From Eubacteriales bacterium (GTDB lineage: Bacteria; Bacillota; Clostridia; Lachnospirales; Lachnospiraceae): DNA of 36,162 bases. The stretch is from positions 1-36,162 of the forward strand of contig JAUNSV010000006.1 of assembly GCA_030539055.1 (NCBI GenBank), in the 5' to 3' direction. Below the pieces are notes generated by a model. It made no database searches. It had not been told where the DNA came from and saw nothing but the letters and a program-made list of their open reading frames with translations. Below, piece by piece: positions 1-9,398 of the stretch (positions within the stretch are counted from its first letter, which is position 1; every line of letters starts with the position of its first letter). The position numbers and the translations under genes were made by a program.

Positions 1-3
1 AAT

Positions 4-1179
4 ATGAAAAATACAAAAGAAAAAATAGTACTATTAGGGTCTACTGGCTCCATAGGAACTCAAACATTACAAGTTTTATCAATAACAAAAGATTGCGAAG
101 TTTTAGCTTTAGCTTGCAATAAAAATATTTCTTTATTAAAAAAACAAATAAAACAATTTAAACCAAAATATGTATGTGTGTATGATGAAAAAGAAGCAAA
201 AAAATTAGAAGAATATATTCATAAAAATAAATTAAATATTACACTATACATAGGAATGAATGGATTAAAAAAATTATGTACTATTAAAGAAGCAAGCTTA
301 GTAATAATTGCACTAGTAGGAGTAATAGGAATTGAGCCAACTATAGAAGCTATAAAAAATAAAAAAAATATTGCTTTAGCAAATAAAGAAACATTAGTAT
401 GTGCAGGCAGTATTATTATGCCGTTGGTAAAAAAATATAAAATTGAATTAAGACCCATCGACTCAGAGCATTCAGCAATTTGGCAATCACTTAATGGCGA
501 AAAAGAAAGCACTATAAAAAAAATATTATTAACAGCATCAGGTGGCCCATTTTATAATAAAAATATTAATGATTTAAAAAAAGTAACACTACATGATTGT
601 TTAAATCATCCAACTTGGAAAATGGGCAATAAAATAACAATAGATTGCTCTACCATGGTAAACAAGGGTTTTGAAGTTATTGAAGCAATGCATTTATTTA
701 ATGTTGAAGCAAAAAACATACAAGTAATAATTCAAAGAGAATCCATTATTCATTCTGCAGTTTTATTTAAAGATGGAGCAATAAAAGCAGAATTGTCTGT
801 GCCATCTATGAAAATCCCTATTGAGTATGCTATATATAAAAATAATAGAAGATATATAAAAGAAAGAGAATTAGATTTTAATACTTTAAAAAATTTATCA
901 TTTGATAAACCAGATTTAAATACTTTTAAAGGTTTAAAAATTGCATATGAAGTTGCAAAAAAGAAAGGCTTATATCCAACATCATTTAATATATTAAATG
1001 ATGAAGCTGTAAATTTATTTTTAAATAAAAAAATAGAGTATTTAGATATTTATAAAATAATACAAAGTGGTTTAAAAGATTTTGAAAATAAAAAATTAAA
1101 TAAAAAAAATCCCAAATTAAAAGATATATTAGATTTAATTAAATACGAAAAGGAATATATATGCAATTTATATCAATAA
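4..1179 (+). CDS. dxr: 1-deoxy-D-xylulose 5-phosphate reductoisomerase
   Basis: This enzyme catalyses the NADPH-dependent rearrangement and reduction of 1-deoxy-D-xylulose 5-phosphate to MEP, the committed step of non-mevalonate isoprenoid synthesis in the cytoplasm. The N-terminus carries the dinucleotide-binding loop GSTGSIG (about residues 12-18). The family motifs NKETLVCAG (about 126-134) and PIDSEHSAIWQ (about 152-162), which hold metal- and substrate-binding residues, are intact, as is the later HPTWKMG stretch. At 391 residues it is full length for the family. The ATG at base 4 sits at the window edge, so its ribosome binding site cannot be seen. The 3' end overlaps rseP by 19 nt. Together with rseP, ispG and polC it forms the operon order familiar from clostridia, and ispG two genes downstream acts in the same pathway. 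Confidence 0.97.
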   Translation: MKNTKEKIVLLGSTGSIGTQTLQVLSITKDCEVLALACNKNISLLKKQIKQFKPKYVCVYDEKEAKKLEEYIHKNKLNITLYIGMNGLKKLCTIKEASLVIIALVGVIGIEPTIEAIKNKKNIALANKETLVCAGSIIMPLVKKYKIELRPIDSEHSAIWQSLNGEKESTIKKILLTASGGPFYNKNINDLKKVTLHDCLNHPTWKMGNKITIDCSTMVNKGFEVIEAMHLFNVEAKNIQVIIQRESIIHSAVLFKDGAIKAELSVPSMKIPIEYAIYKNNRRYIKERELDFNTLKNLSFDKPDLNTFKGLKIAYEVAKKKGLYPTSFNILNDEAVNLFLNKKIEYLDIYKIIQSGLKDFENKKLNKKNPKLKDILDLIKYEKEYICNLYQ

Positions 1180-2345
1180 TATGTGCAATTTTAGCATTAT
1201 CTATAATAATACTATTTCATGAGTTTGGTCATTTTATTTTTGCTAAAATATTTAAAGTAGGAGTAATAGAATTTTCTTTGGGTATGGGACCAAGAATTAT
1301 TTCTTTTGTAAAAAATAATACCAGATATTCATGGAAAGTTATACCTTTTGGTGGGTCTTGTGCTATGATAGGAGAAGACCCATCTGGTAGTGGAGATTTT
1401 TCTTCATATGGTGGAGCTTATGATGAAAATACAGGCTTGGTAGATTTTGATGGAGTTAAATTTCCAAAAGATGAAATATCAAAAATAAGCTTCAATAATA
1501 TAATGCCTTATAAAAAATTACTTATAGCTTTTGCAGGTCCTTTATTTAATTTTATTCTTGCTTTTATCGTATCATTAGTAATAGTTTTTTTCACTGGAAT
1601 AGATAAACCTATTATAAGAAATGTAAGTGAAAATTCTCCTGCAACAATTGCTATGCCATACACTTTACAAAATGGAGATGAGATTTTATCATTAGAAACA
1701 CCAAACAAAAAAAGTAAGGTAGTGGTAACAAGAGATATTACATTATTTATGTACATAAATGACCAATATTTTACAAATGAAAAATATCCCTTAGGTATTA
1801 CATTTAAGAGAGATGGTCAAATACTTGAAACTATTGTTAAGCCACAATATAACGAAGAAGTTAAAAGGAATATTATAGGTATTTCATTTAAGAATGAGAG
1901 CCTAAAACCACAGAATGTAATTCAATTAGTTCAATTTACTTTTTATGAAATAGGCTTTTGTTTAAATTCAACTATAACAAGTTTACAATTATTATTTTCT
2001 GGTCAACTTTCTGCAAACGAAATTTCTGGACCTATAGGTACTGTAGCTATTATGGGATCATCTATTAGTGAAGCATCGACTTATGGTTTGTTAAGTGGAT
2101 TTCTTGTATTTATAAATCTTATTAGTGTAATATCTGCAAATTTGGGTGTTATGAATTTATTACCTATACCAGCACTTGATGGTGGAAGAATAGTCTTCTC
2201 AATTTATGAAATGATTTCTGGAAGAAAAGTAAATGAAAAAGTAGAAAGATTAGTAAATGGAGCATCAATGCTATTACTTTTATTATTAATGATTTTTATT
2301 ATGGGAAGTGATATATATAAATTAATCCCTTTCTTAAGTAAATGA
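1161..2345 (+). CDS. rseP: RseP-family site-2 intramembrane zinc metalloprotease
   Basis: This is a membrane-embedded S2P-type protease that cleaves transmembrane segments, in this family typically anti-sigma factors and remnant signal peptides. The zinc-binding HEFGH motif lies at residues 20-24 inside the first hydrophobic segment. The second catalytic motif, NLLPIPALDGGR, lies near residues 331-342, and a PDZ-like region sits between them. C-terminal hydrophobic helices follow (around LLLLLLMIFIMG). At 394 residues it is family-sized. It overlaps dxr by 19 nt and ispG by 4 nt, which suggests translational coupling. A glycine/serine/aspartate-rich stretch near residues 72-90 precedes the PDZ region. 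The physiological substrate cannot be told from sequence. The gene name follows family usage. Confidence 0.93.
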   Translation: MQFISIICAILALSIIILFHEFGHFIFAKIFKVGVIEFSLGMGPRIISFVKNNTRYSWKVIPFGGSCAMIGEDPSGSGDFSSYGGAYDENTGLVDFDGVKFPKDEISKISFNNIMPYKKLLIAFAGPLFNFILAFIVSLVIVFFTGIDKPIIRNVSENSPATIAMPYTLQNGDEILSLETPNKKSKVVVTRDITLFMYINDQYFTNEKYPLGITFKRDGQILETIVKPQYNEEVKRNIIGISFKNESLKPQNVIQLVQFTFYEIGFCLNSTITSLQLLFSGQLSANEISGPIGTVAIMGSSISEASTYGLLSGFLVFINLISVISANLGVMNLLPIPALDGGRIVFSIYEMISGRKVNEKVERLVNGASMLLLLLLMIFIMGSDIYKLIPFLSK

Positions 2346-3403
2346 TAAATAGAAAAAATACAAAAAAAATTAATATTGCTAATACATACATAGGTGGGTC
2401 AGATAATATACTAATTCAATCAATGTGCAATACTAAAACTACTAATGTAGAAGAATGCATAGAGCAAATTTTGCAACTAGAGGATGCTGGTTGTGAAATA
2501 ATTAGAGTTTCTGCTCCAGATATGGAATCAGCAAAAGCAATTAATATAATAAAACAAAAAATACACATCCCAATAGTTGCAGATATTCATTTTGATTATA
2601 AATTAGCACTTTCTTCTATTGAAAATGGTGCAGATAAAATAAGAATTAATCCAGGCAATATTGGATCAATAGAAAAAGTAAAATTAATTTGTGAAAAAGC
2701 AAAAGCATACAAAGTGCCAATTAGAGTTGGTGTAAATTCGGGGTCTATATCTAGCACGATTTTACAAAAATATAATAATAAAGTATGTGCAAATGCTTTA
2801 GTAGATTCTTGTTTATATTGCATTAATATATTAGAACAATTTGATTTTAGAGATATTGTAGTATCTATAAAATCTTCTGATATACTAATGTGCATACAAG
2901 CATACAAACAAATTGCATCAAAAACAATTTATCCACTTCATGTAGGAATTACAGAATCTGGGACTCTTTGGTCTGGAAATATAAAATCTTCTATTGGGCT
3001 TTCACTAATATTGAATGAAAATATAGGTAATACAATAAGAGTATCGCTCTCAGCAAATCCTATAGAGGAAGTAAAAAGTGCTAAATTAATATTACAAACA
3101 TTGGGATTACGAAGTGATGGAATAAAAATTATTTCATGCCCTACTTGTGCAAGAACAAATATAGATATAATTAATTTATCAAAAAAAGTAGAAGACATTC
3201 TTTTATTAAAATACCCAAATAAGAAAATAAAAGTAGCTATAATGGGTTGTGCTGTAAATGGACCTGGTGAAGCATCAAATGCAGATATAGGAATAGCAGG
3301 TGGCATAGGAGAGGGTTTAATTTTCAAAAAAGGAAAAATAATACGAAAAGTAAAAGAAGAAAATTTATTAGAGGAATTATTAAAAGAAATTGAAAAAATT
3401 TAA
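2342..3403 (+). CDS. ispG: 4-hydroxy-3-methylbut-2-en-1-yl diphosphate synthase (flavodoxin)
   Basis: This iron-sulfur enzyme of the MEP pathway reductively opens ME-cPP to HMBPP. The TIM-barrel half contains the conserved VADIHFDY and RINPGNIG motifs (about residues 79-103). The C-terminal [4Fe-4S] half supplies the cluster cysteines in CPTCAR (about 266-271), with a further Cys and the conserved Asn/Glu in MGCAVNGPGE (about 300-309). The 353-residue length matches the bacterial short form. It starts in an ATGA overlap with rseP and overlaps polC by 14 nt. It works in the same pathway as dxr two genes upstream. Confidence 0.96.
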   Translation: MINRKNTKKINIANTYIGGSDNILIQSMCNTKTTNVEECIEQILQLEDAGCEIIRVSAPDMESAKAINIIKQKIHIPIVADIHFDYKLALSSIENGADKIRINPGNIGSIEKVKLICEKAKAYKVPIRVGVNSGSISSTILQKYNNKVCANALVDSCLYCINILEQFDFRDIVVSIKSSDILMCIQAYKQIASKTIYPLHVGITESGTLWSGNIKSSIGLSLILNENIGNTIRVSLSANPIEEVKSAKLILQTLGLRSDGIKIISCPTCARTNIDIINLSKKVEDILLLKYPNKKIKVAIMGCAVNGPGEASNADIGIAGGIGEGLIFKKGKIIRKVKEENLLEELLKEIEKI

Positions 3404-6400
3404 TGATATTTTTTCGCTGGGTTTATCTAGCGAGAGTATTAAAAAATATGATAATTTATATATTAATAAAATTACGAAGAAAGAAGATAATAGCACTCTT
3501 TCTGTCTTTTTTTATGCACAAAATTATTATAAAAATGAAGAGTTAAATTTTTTAATAAAAAAAATTAACGAAAAGTATTTTAGAAAAAAAAGAATAATTA
3601 TAAATTACAAAATAAAATATAATATTGAAAATTTTGATTTATTACTATTTTTAGATAATAACAAAGAAGATATAAAACTTGAGTTAAAAAAACAAAATAT
3701 TGTTTTATGCAATATGTATATTGACAGTAAAATTGAAGTACTAAAAAATGACAGTAAATACAATATAGTTTTTACTATACCAAATTTTTTATTATACATA
3801 CAAAAAGAAAATGAATTCATAAATTGTATAAAAGATTATTTTTCATATACTTTTAATATAGAAGTTGAATTAATAATTAATTTTGAATTAAAAGAAGAAA
3901 AAAATATTGATGAATTAAAATTAATCGAAAATCACAACAAAGAGTATGAAAATTTACATAAAAATGATATTAACGCTCATGTGAATCCCGAAAGCGTTGC
4001 TATTAAAAAAAATTATGATAAAAAAATAAATAGACAAAAAAGAAAATATTATAATGATGGAAAAGTAATTTTTGGGAAAGAAATAGATCCCAAATTACAA
4101 ATATATACATTAGATCAATTAGATGTAGAAATAAAAAAAGTTGTAATTAGAGCAACTATTACGGCTTTTAATTTACGCTTTTCTAAAATGGGAAGAAGAA
4201 TTATATCTTTAACACTATCTGATTTAAATGATTCTATATATATGACAATTTTTCCAGATGAAGAAGAGTATAATATTGTATCAAAAAGACTTTGCGTAGG
4301 AAAAGCAATAAAAGTAGAAGCTCAAGCTACGATGTCTGAATTTGATAAAGAGATCACACTTCAATATATTGTAAATATAGAGGAGTGTGATAATGACTTA
4401 ATATTTCCTAAAAAGAAAGATGAAGAAAAAGAAAAAAGAGTCGAATTGCATTTGCACACAAAAATGTCGCAGCAGGATGGTGTAGGAGATATAGAAGAGT
4501 ATATTGATAAAGCAATATCTTATGGGATGCATGCTTTAGCAATTACAGACCATGGGGTGGTACATAGTTTTGCTAAAGCAAGGCACCATTTACAAAAGAG
4601 AATAAAAGAAAATAAAAATTTAAAATTTAAGTTGATATATGGTGTAGAGGGATATTTGGTTGATGATACAATTATTCCAAACACTATTAATAAATCAAAT
4701 TATTTAGAAGAAGAATATGTAGTATTTGATATAGAAACAACAGGATTAAATAAAATAGAAGATAAAATTATAGAAATAGGAGCTTGCCTTTGTAAGAATG
4801 GAAATATTATATCTACTTTTTCTAAATTTGTAAATCCAAAGATTCATATTCCATCAAGAATTACTACTCTTACTTCAATTAGTGATAAAGATGTATTAGA
4901 TGCAAAAACTATTGATTTTGTATTAAAAGATTTTAAAGATTTTGTTGGAGAGAGAACGCTTATTGGTCATAATGTAAAATTTGATATAGGCTTTATAAAA
5001 GAGAAAGGAAAAAAATTAAATATATATTTTGATAATAAAACTATTGATACAATGGAATTACAAAGAGTGTTATTACCAAATTTAAAAAATTCTAAACTAG
5101 ATACTTTATCAAAAGCTTTGAATATAACTAACGAGCATCATCATAGAGCTATAGATGATGCGATTTGCACACAAAAGTGTTATATGAAATTAATGGAAAT
5201 AGATAATCCTAAACCAGATGAATATGAAAAAATAAAAATATCATATATTAAAAAATTACCTAGATATCATATTATTATATTAGCAAAAAACGATATTGGA
5301 AGAGTAAATTTATATAAAATAATTTCTTTATCGCATATAAAATATTTCAAAACAAAACCAAGAATACCAAAATCTCTTCTTAATGAATTTAAAGAGGGAT
5401 TAATAATTGGTTCTGCATGCTCAGAGGGTGAAATATATAAATCAATATTAGAGGGAGAAGACGAAAAAAAATTAGAAGAAATAGCATCATATTATGATTA
5501 TCTTGAAGTTCAACCAATTAATAACAATAAATATTTAATAAGTGAAGATAATTATATTAAATCAATTGATGATCTAATTCAAATAAATAAAAAAATAATT
5601 GATCTAGCAACGAAATTAAATAAACCTTGTGTAGCAACAAGTGATGCACATTTTGTTAATGAAGAGGATCAAATATATAGAGATATATTAATGAGAGCAA
5701 TGTATTTGGATAAAAATAAAAAGGATGACTTAATAAAAAATGAAACAGATAGTGTCAAATTATTTTTAAAAAATACAAAAGAAATGCTTGATTCATTTTC
5801 ATATTTACCTATTGAAAAAGCAAAAGAAATAGTAATAAAAAATACAAATTTAATATGCTCTATGGTAGAAGATATTTCTCCTGTAAGAGATGATAAATGC
5901 CCACCTATTTTAGAAAACTCAGATCAAATTTTAAAAAATAGCTGTTTACAAAATTTAAAATTACAATATGGCGATACAATTCCACCACTAATAGAAGAAA
6001 GATTGAATACAGAGTTAAGATCTATTATTGATAATGGATATTCTGTAATGTATATTGCTGCAAAAAAATTGATTGATGAATCAATTAAAAATGGATACAG
6101 CGTAGGCTCAAGAGGCTCTGTTGGTTCATCATTTGTTGCTACAATGGCAGGGATATCTGAAGTAAACCCTCTCCCCCCACATTATTATTGCAAGAAATGT
6201 CATTTTATTGATTTTGATTCTGATATAGTAAAAGAATATAAAAATGAAACTGGATTTGATTTACCAAATAAAAAATGCCCTATGTGTAATGAAGAATTAT
6301 CTAAGGATGGTTGCAATATTCCATTTGAAACTTTTCTTGGTTTTAATGGTAATAAAGAACCAGATATAGATTTAAATTTTAGTTATGAATATCAATCTTT

Positions 6401-7811
6401 AGCACATAAGCATACAAATGAATTGTTTGGAGAAAAGAATACTTACAAAGCAGGAACAATTTCTACACTCGCAGAGAAGCAAGCTTATGGAATGATAAAA
6501 GGATATTTAGATGATAATAAAATTTCTAAGAAAAAATCACAAATTGATTATATGACAAAGCGATTATCTGGCATAAAAAAAACTACAGGTCAACATCCTG
6601 GTGGGATTATAGTACTTCCAAATGATGAAGAGATATATACATTTTGCCCCATTCAAAACCCAGCAGACAAAGAGGATGATGATGCAAAATACATAACTCA
6701 TTTTGATTATCATGATATAGATTCGAATGTTTTAAAATTAGATATTTTAGGCCATGGTGCACCAAGTATGATAAGGCATTTATATGATTTTACACATATT
6801 AATCCTATGGAAGTGGATTTTTCTTGCAAAGAGGTTTTATCACTTTTTAAAAGCACAAAAGCATTAAATATAGAGCCTAGTGATATCAATGGTGTAACTC
6901 TAGGATTATTGACTATACCAGAATTTGGCACAAGCTTTGCAATGCAAATGGTTATAGAAGCAAAGCCAGAAACAGTATCTGATCTAATAAGACTTGCAGG
7001 TCTAGCCCATGGCACAGATGTATGGAAACATAATGTTGAAGACATTATTAACTCTAATATTGCTACACTAAAAGAAAGCATATGTTGTAGAGATGATATT
7101 ATGATTTATCTTATAGATAAGGGAATAGATCCTCTAAAATCTTTTGAAATAATGGAGAGAATTAGAAAGGGAAAACAATTAAATAAAGATGATGAAGAAT
7201 TAATGCGTTCAAAAAATATACCAGAATGGTATATTACTTGTTGCAACAAAATAAAATATATGTTTCCTAAGGCTCACGCAGCAGCTTATGTAATATCTGC
7301 ACTCAGAATAGCTTATTTTAAAATATTTTTTCCTGTTGAATATTATGCATCATATTTTAGTATTAATATAGAAAATTTTGATTATGATATGCTATGCGTA
7401 GAAAAAAATATTTTATTCGATAAAATAAAAAAATATCATAACAATGAAAATGATGGAAAAGATGCAAAAAGAATAGAAAAAATTTTTAATTTGATGAGTG
7501 CTACACAGGAGATGTTCGCAAGAAATATTGAATTTATGCCAATTGATTTATATAAAGCTAAGGCAGAAAGTTTTGTTATTATAGATAATAAAATAATGCC
7601 ACCCTTTAGAGCTATCCAAGGTCTTGGAGAAACAATAGCAAAGGATATAGAGAAAGAGGCAAAAATAAAAAAATTTGAAAATATAGAAGATTTGCAAGAA
7701 AGAACTCATATTAATAATACTCTGTTGAATAAAATGTCTCAAATGGGGATATTGAGTGGTTTAGCTAATAGAGAAATAGAAAAGCAAATGTCTATTTTTG
7801 ATATAGTGTAG
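3390..7811 (+). CDS. polC: DNA polymerase III alpha subunit, Gram-positive PolC type
   Basis: This is the replicative polymerase with built-in 3'-5' proofreading. Domains run in the PolC order: a divergent N-terminal region (1-240), an OB fold (about 245-330), and a PHP domain starting at VELHLHTKMSQQDGV (about 350) that is interrupted by the exonuclease (EYVVFDIETTGL about 442, LIGHNVKFDIGF, HHHRAIDDA). The PHP domain then resumes, followed by a four-Cys zinc module (CKKC about 933, CPMC about 962) and the catalytic palm (PDIDLNF about 990, HPGGIIVLP, LKLDILGH). Exonuclease Asp/Glu and polymerase Asp residues are present. The protein ends in QMSIFDIV, which matches the C-terminal sliding-clamp-binding motif (QLSLF-like). 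At 1473 residues it is slightly longer than typical. The ATG overlaps the ispG end by 14 nt, with GAGGA upstream. Confidence 0.97.
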   Translation: MKKFNDIFSLGLSSESIKKYDNLYINKITKKEDNSTLSVFFYAQNYYKNEELNFLIKKINEKYFRKKRIIINYKIKYNIENFDLLLFLDNNKEDIKLELKKQNIVLCNMYIDSKIEVLKNDSKYNIVFTIPNFLLYIQKENEFINCIKDYFSYTFNIEVELIINFELKEEKNIDELKLIENHNKEYENLHKNDINAHVNPESVAIKKNYDKKINRQKRKYYNDGKVIFGKEIDPKLQIYTLDQLDVEIKKVVIRATITAFNLRFSKMGRRIISLTLSDLNDSIYMTIFPDEEEYNIVSKRLCVGKAIKVEAQATMSEFDKEITLQYIVNIEECDNDLIFPKKKDEEKEKRVELHLHTKMSQQDGVGDIEEYIDKAISYGMHALAITDHGVVHSFAKARHHLQKRIKENKNLKFKLIYGVEGYLVDDTIIPNTINKSNYLEEEYVVFDIETTGLNKIEDKIIEIGACLCKNGNIISTFSKFVNPKIHIPSRITTLTSISDKDVLDAKTIDFVLKDFKDFVGERTLIGHNVKFDIGFIKEKGKKLNIYFDNKTIDTMELQRVLLPNLKNSKLDTLSKALNITNEHHHRAIDDAICTQKCYMKLMEIDNPKPDEYEKIKISYIKKLPRYHIIILAKNDIGRVNLYKIISLSHIKYFKTKPRIPKSLLNEFKEGLIIGSACSEGEIYKSILEGEDEKKLEEIASYYDYLEVQPINNNKYLISEDNYIKSIDDLIQINKKIIDLATKLNKPCVATSDAHFVNEEDQIYRDILMRAMYLDKNKKDDLIKNETDSVKLFLKNTKEMLDSFSYLPIEKAKEIVIKNTNLICSMVEDISPVRDDKCPPILENSDQILKNSCLQNLKLQYGDTIPPLIEERLNTELRSIIDNGYSVMYIAAKKLIDESIKNGYSVGSRGSVGSSFVATMAGISEVNPLPPHYYCKKCHFIDFDSDIVKEYKNETGFDLPNKKCPMCNEELSKDGCNIPFETFLGFNGNKEPDIDLNFSYEYQSLAHKHTNELFGEKNTYKAGTISTLAEKQAYGMIKGYLDDNKISKKKSQIDYMTKRLSGIKKTTGQHPGGIIVLPNDEEIYTFCPIQNPADKEDDDAKYITHFDYHDIDSNVLKLDILGHGAPSMIRHLYDFTHINPMEVDFSCKEVLSLFKSTKALNIEPSDINGVTLGLLTIPEFGTSFAMQMVIEAKPETVSDLIRLAGLAHGTDVWKHNVEDIINSNIATLKESICCRDDIMIYLIDKGIDPLKSFEIMERIRKGKQLNKDDEELMRSKNIPEWYITCCNKIKYMFPKAHAAAYVISALRIAYFKIFFPVEYYASYFSINIENFDYDMLCVEKNILFDKIKKYHNNENDGKDAKRIEKIFNLMSATQEMFARNIEFMPIDLYKAKAESFVIIDNKIMPPFRAIQGLGETIAKDIEKEAKIKKFENIEDLQERTHINNTLLNKMSQMGILSGLANREIEKQMSIFDIV

Positions 7812-7837
7812 AAAAAAAATATAAAATATGATATAAT
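7809..7837 (+). promoter_or_regulatory. Putative promoter of tRNA-Thr (and the gene behind it)
   Basis: TAGAAA (7809-7814), a 17-nt spacer and a perfect TATAAT (7832-7837) preceded by TG at 7829-7830 form an extended -10 promoter. The predicted start is about 12 nt before the mature tRNA. The -35 match is only 4 of 6, and the call rests mainly on the -10 and spacing. The same TATGATATAAT core occurs upstream of two other genes in this window. Confidence 0.7.
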
Positions 7838-7855
7838 TTTTAAATTATTATGAAT

Positions 7856-7928
7856 GCTTTTTTAGCTCAGTTGGTAGAGCAACTCATTCGTAATGAGTAG
7901 GTCGCCGGTTCAAATCCGGCAAAAAGCT
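7856..7928 (+). tRNA. tRNA-Thr (anticodon CGT)
   Basis: The 73-nt cloverleaf is complete. The acceptor stem GCTTTTT pairs with AAAAAGC, the D arm is GCTC/GAGC, the anticodon stem is ACTCA/TGAGT with loop TTCGTAA, and the T arm GCCGG/CCGGC carries TTCAAAT. The anticodon CGT at loop positions 34-36 reads the threonine codon ACG, rare in this AT-rich genome. The discriminator base is T and no CCA is encoded, so CCA must be added after transcription. No terminator follows. The next gene's Shine-Dalgarno begins 3 nt after the tRNA end. Confidence 0.96.
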
Positions 7929-7940
7929 TTGGAGGTTTTT

Positions 7941-8714
7941 ATGCACGAATATTTACGAGCTGTAGGATTTTCTTCATTTGAAGACAATCATCAAGTAGAT
8001 GATTTTATTTTAAAAAATATAGAAGATAGTTTTTTAATTAGTTCATTTATTATTCCAAATGGGCATATTTATGGACAATACAAAATACCATTATCTTCTT
8101 CTTTTGGAATCTCTGTAGTTGGAGAACAAAATGATAATAAAGTTTTTTTAAAAGAGTATTATTTTCCTACTATAAAAGGGTATGATCCTTTAGTGATTCA
8201 AGAGTGTACTATACAAAGACATTCTGAAAAAGAAACATTTGCAGGAATTGTAGATGATTATAAACTTGGAGTAGCATTAATATTTTTTGTTACTAACCCT
8301 AATCAATATCAATCTATGTTAAAGAAAAAAGATAAAAAGGCTATTGGTATTAATCGTATTTTTTTATCTGCTTTATCAAATTCAGGTACTATAATCTTAC
8401 CACTTGAAAAAAGCATATATAAAGAAAAGAACAATAAAAAAGATGGAGATGATATTTATACTGTAGTAGATTCTTCTTTTATACCTTATGGAATAGAGTG
8501 TGATAAATACAATATTTTAGGAGAGATACTTTCTGTAAGTACTAAAACAAATAAATTCACTAAAGAGAAAGTGCATGAAATGCGAATATCAACAATGGGC
8601 TTAGAGATTACACTTGCAATTAATGCTATAGATTTAGTTGGTGAACCAAAGCCAGGAAGAAGATTTAAGGGGCAGATTTGGCTTCAAGGCGAGATAGAGT
8701 TTTTAGAAAAATAG
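7941..8714 (+). CDS. DUF3881-like protein of unknown function
   Basis: The product is a 257-residue soluble protein with no signal peptide or membrane segment. Its N-terminus (MHEYLRAVGFSSF) and overall length recall the DUF3881 family that I know from Lachnospiraceae, but I cannot verify this without a search, and no biochemical function is assigned to that family. The C-terminal third (GEILSVSTKTNKFTKEKV, then EPKPGRRFKGQIWLQG) looks like a small beta-rich domain. I chose the ATG at 7941 because a strong GGAGG lies at 7931-7935; an upstream in-frame codon falls inside the tRNA and is rejected. The gene sits 12 nt behind tRNA-Thr with no promoter between them, so it must be co-transcribed with the tRNA. 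Its last 50 nt overlap the convergent DUF1461 gene tail to tail. Confidence 0.8.
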   Translation: MHEYLRAVGFSSFEDNHQVDDFILKNIEDSFLISSFIIPNGHIYGQYKIPLSSSFGISVVGEQNDNKVFLKEYYFPTIKGYDPLVIQECTIQRHSEKETFAGIVDDYKLGVALIFFVTNPNQYQSMLKKKDKKAIGINRIFLSALSNSGTIILPLEKSIYKEKNNKKDGDDIYTVVDSSFIPYGIECDKYNILGEILSVSTKTNKFTKEKVHEMRISTMGLEITLAINAIDLVGEPKPGRRFKGQIWLQGEIEFLEK

Positions 8715-9363
8715 AAAATAGAGCTACAATAATTAAAAATAAAAGAAGAATATATATAGTCAAATCTTTAAATAACAACTCTGGCAATAAAGAAATAACA
8801 TAATCAAATCTTGGATCCAAAATCCAATAATCATTATTAAATAATAAATGATGAAAAGTAATAAAGAAATTATTAAAATTAAAAATAATAACAGAAATTA
8901 GAAGTGCAATAATAGCCATAATAATTTTTAACGAGCTAATATAGTTTTTCCAAATCAACATGAAACTTTCTTTAAGCTTATACTTTATAATAACAAAATA
9001 TATGATTGATAAGAAAAGAAAAATGTAGCTCATATCAACCAAATTGTTCATTAAATTTCTTACATCAATAAAATGCAATTTAGTTCTTTCACTAAAAAAT
9101 TCTTTTTTTTCACCATTTATTGTAACTACTGCACTTAAATCTTTTTCTTTATTTTTTAAATAATTCATCATATTGTTTGTTACAATATTAATATCTTCAT
9201 TTGATATATCAATACACAAATCTTCATATACATTATATTTGTTATATAATTCATTTAATAAATTGTTATTAATAAAACATACAATTTGAAATGAAGTAAT
9301 CAAAAAGAAAAACATAATAAAAAAAATAAAAATTGTATTAATAATTTTTTTATAAATTAACAT
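8665..9363 (-). CDS. DUF1461 / TIGR01906-type integral membrane protein
   Basis: The 232-residue membrane protein starts with one N-terminal hydrophobic segment (about residues 10-30) and an extracytoplasmic loop. Three further helices follow around residues 110-126, 144-164 and 205-225. The block NNFFITFHHLLF followed by NDYWILDP and LLPELLFKD matches the conserved region I associate with DUF1461 (TIGR01906), whose function is unknown. It is encoded opposite to all its neighbours. Its start codon is only 12 nt from the divergent CYTH gene, and no Shine-Dalgarno precedes it. A promoter whose predicted start falls on the ATG suggests a leaderless message. Its 3' end overlaps the DUF3881-like gene by 50 nt. 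Confidence 0.8.
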   Translation of the reverse strand: MLIYKKIINTIFIFFIMFFFLITSFQIVCFINNNLLNELYNKYNVYEDLCIDISNEDINIVTNNMMNYLKNKEKDLSAVVTINGEKKEFFSERTKLHFIDVRNLMNNLVDMSYIFLFLSIIYFVIIKYKLKESFMLIWKNYISSLKIIMAIIALLISVIIFNFNNFFITFHHLLFNNDYWILDPRFDYVISLLPELLFKDLTIYILLLFLIIVALFSIFLKTLSRLEAKSAP

Positions 9364-9369
9364 AAGGAT

Positions 9370-9398
9370 ATTATAATGAAAAACGAAATAGAACGCAA
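9370..9398 (-). promoter_or_regulatory. Putative leaderless promoter of the DUF1461 gene
   Basis: On the minus strand TTGCGT (9393-9398), a 17-nt spacer and a perfect TATAAT (9370-9375) are followed by six bases and then the ATG at 9363. Standard spacing puts +1 on the A of that ATG. The -35 and spacer lie inside the first codons of the divergent CYTH gene. The -10 is strong and the -35 is 3 of 6. Confidence 0.55.

Noticed and set aside
2938-3327. Open reading frame of 129 codons on the minus strand inside ispG
   Set aside because: It is antisense to the conserved iron-sulfur half of IspG; the low-complexity translation looks like a by-product of AT-rich coding DNA.
6710-7081. Open reading frame of 123 codons on the minus strand inside polC
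   Set aside because: It is antisense to conserved PolC polymerase sequence, has no recognisable domain and no ribosome binding site.
7893-7940. Upstream extension of the DUF3881-like reading frame into the tRNA
   Set aside because: The extension lies in the anticodon and T arm of tRNA-Thr; the ATG at 7941 has a strong GGAGG and the expected N-terminus.
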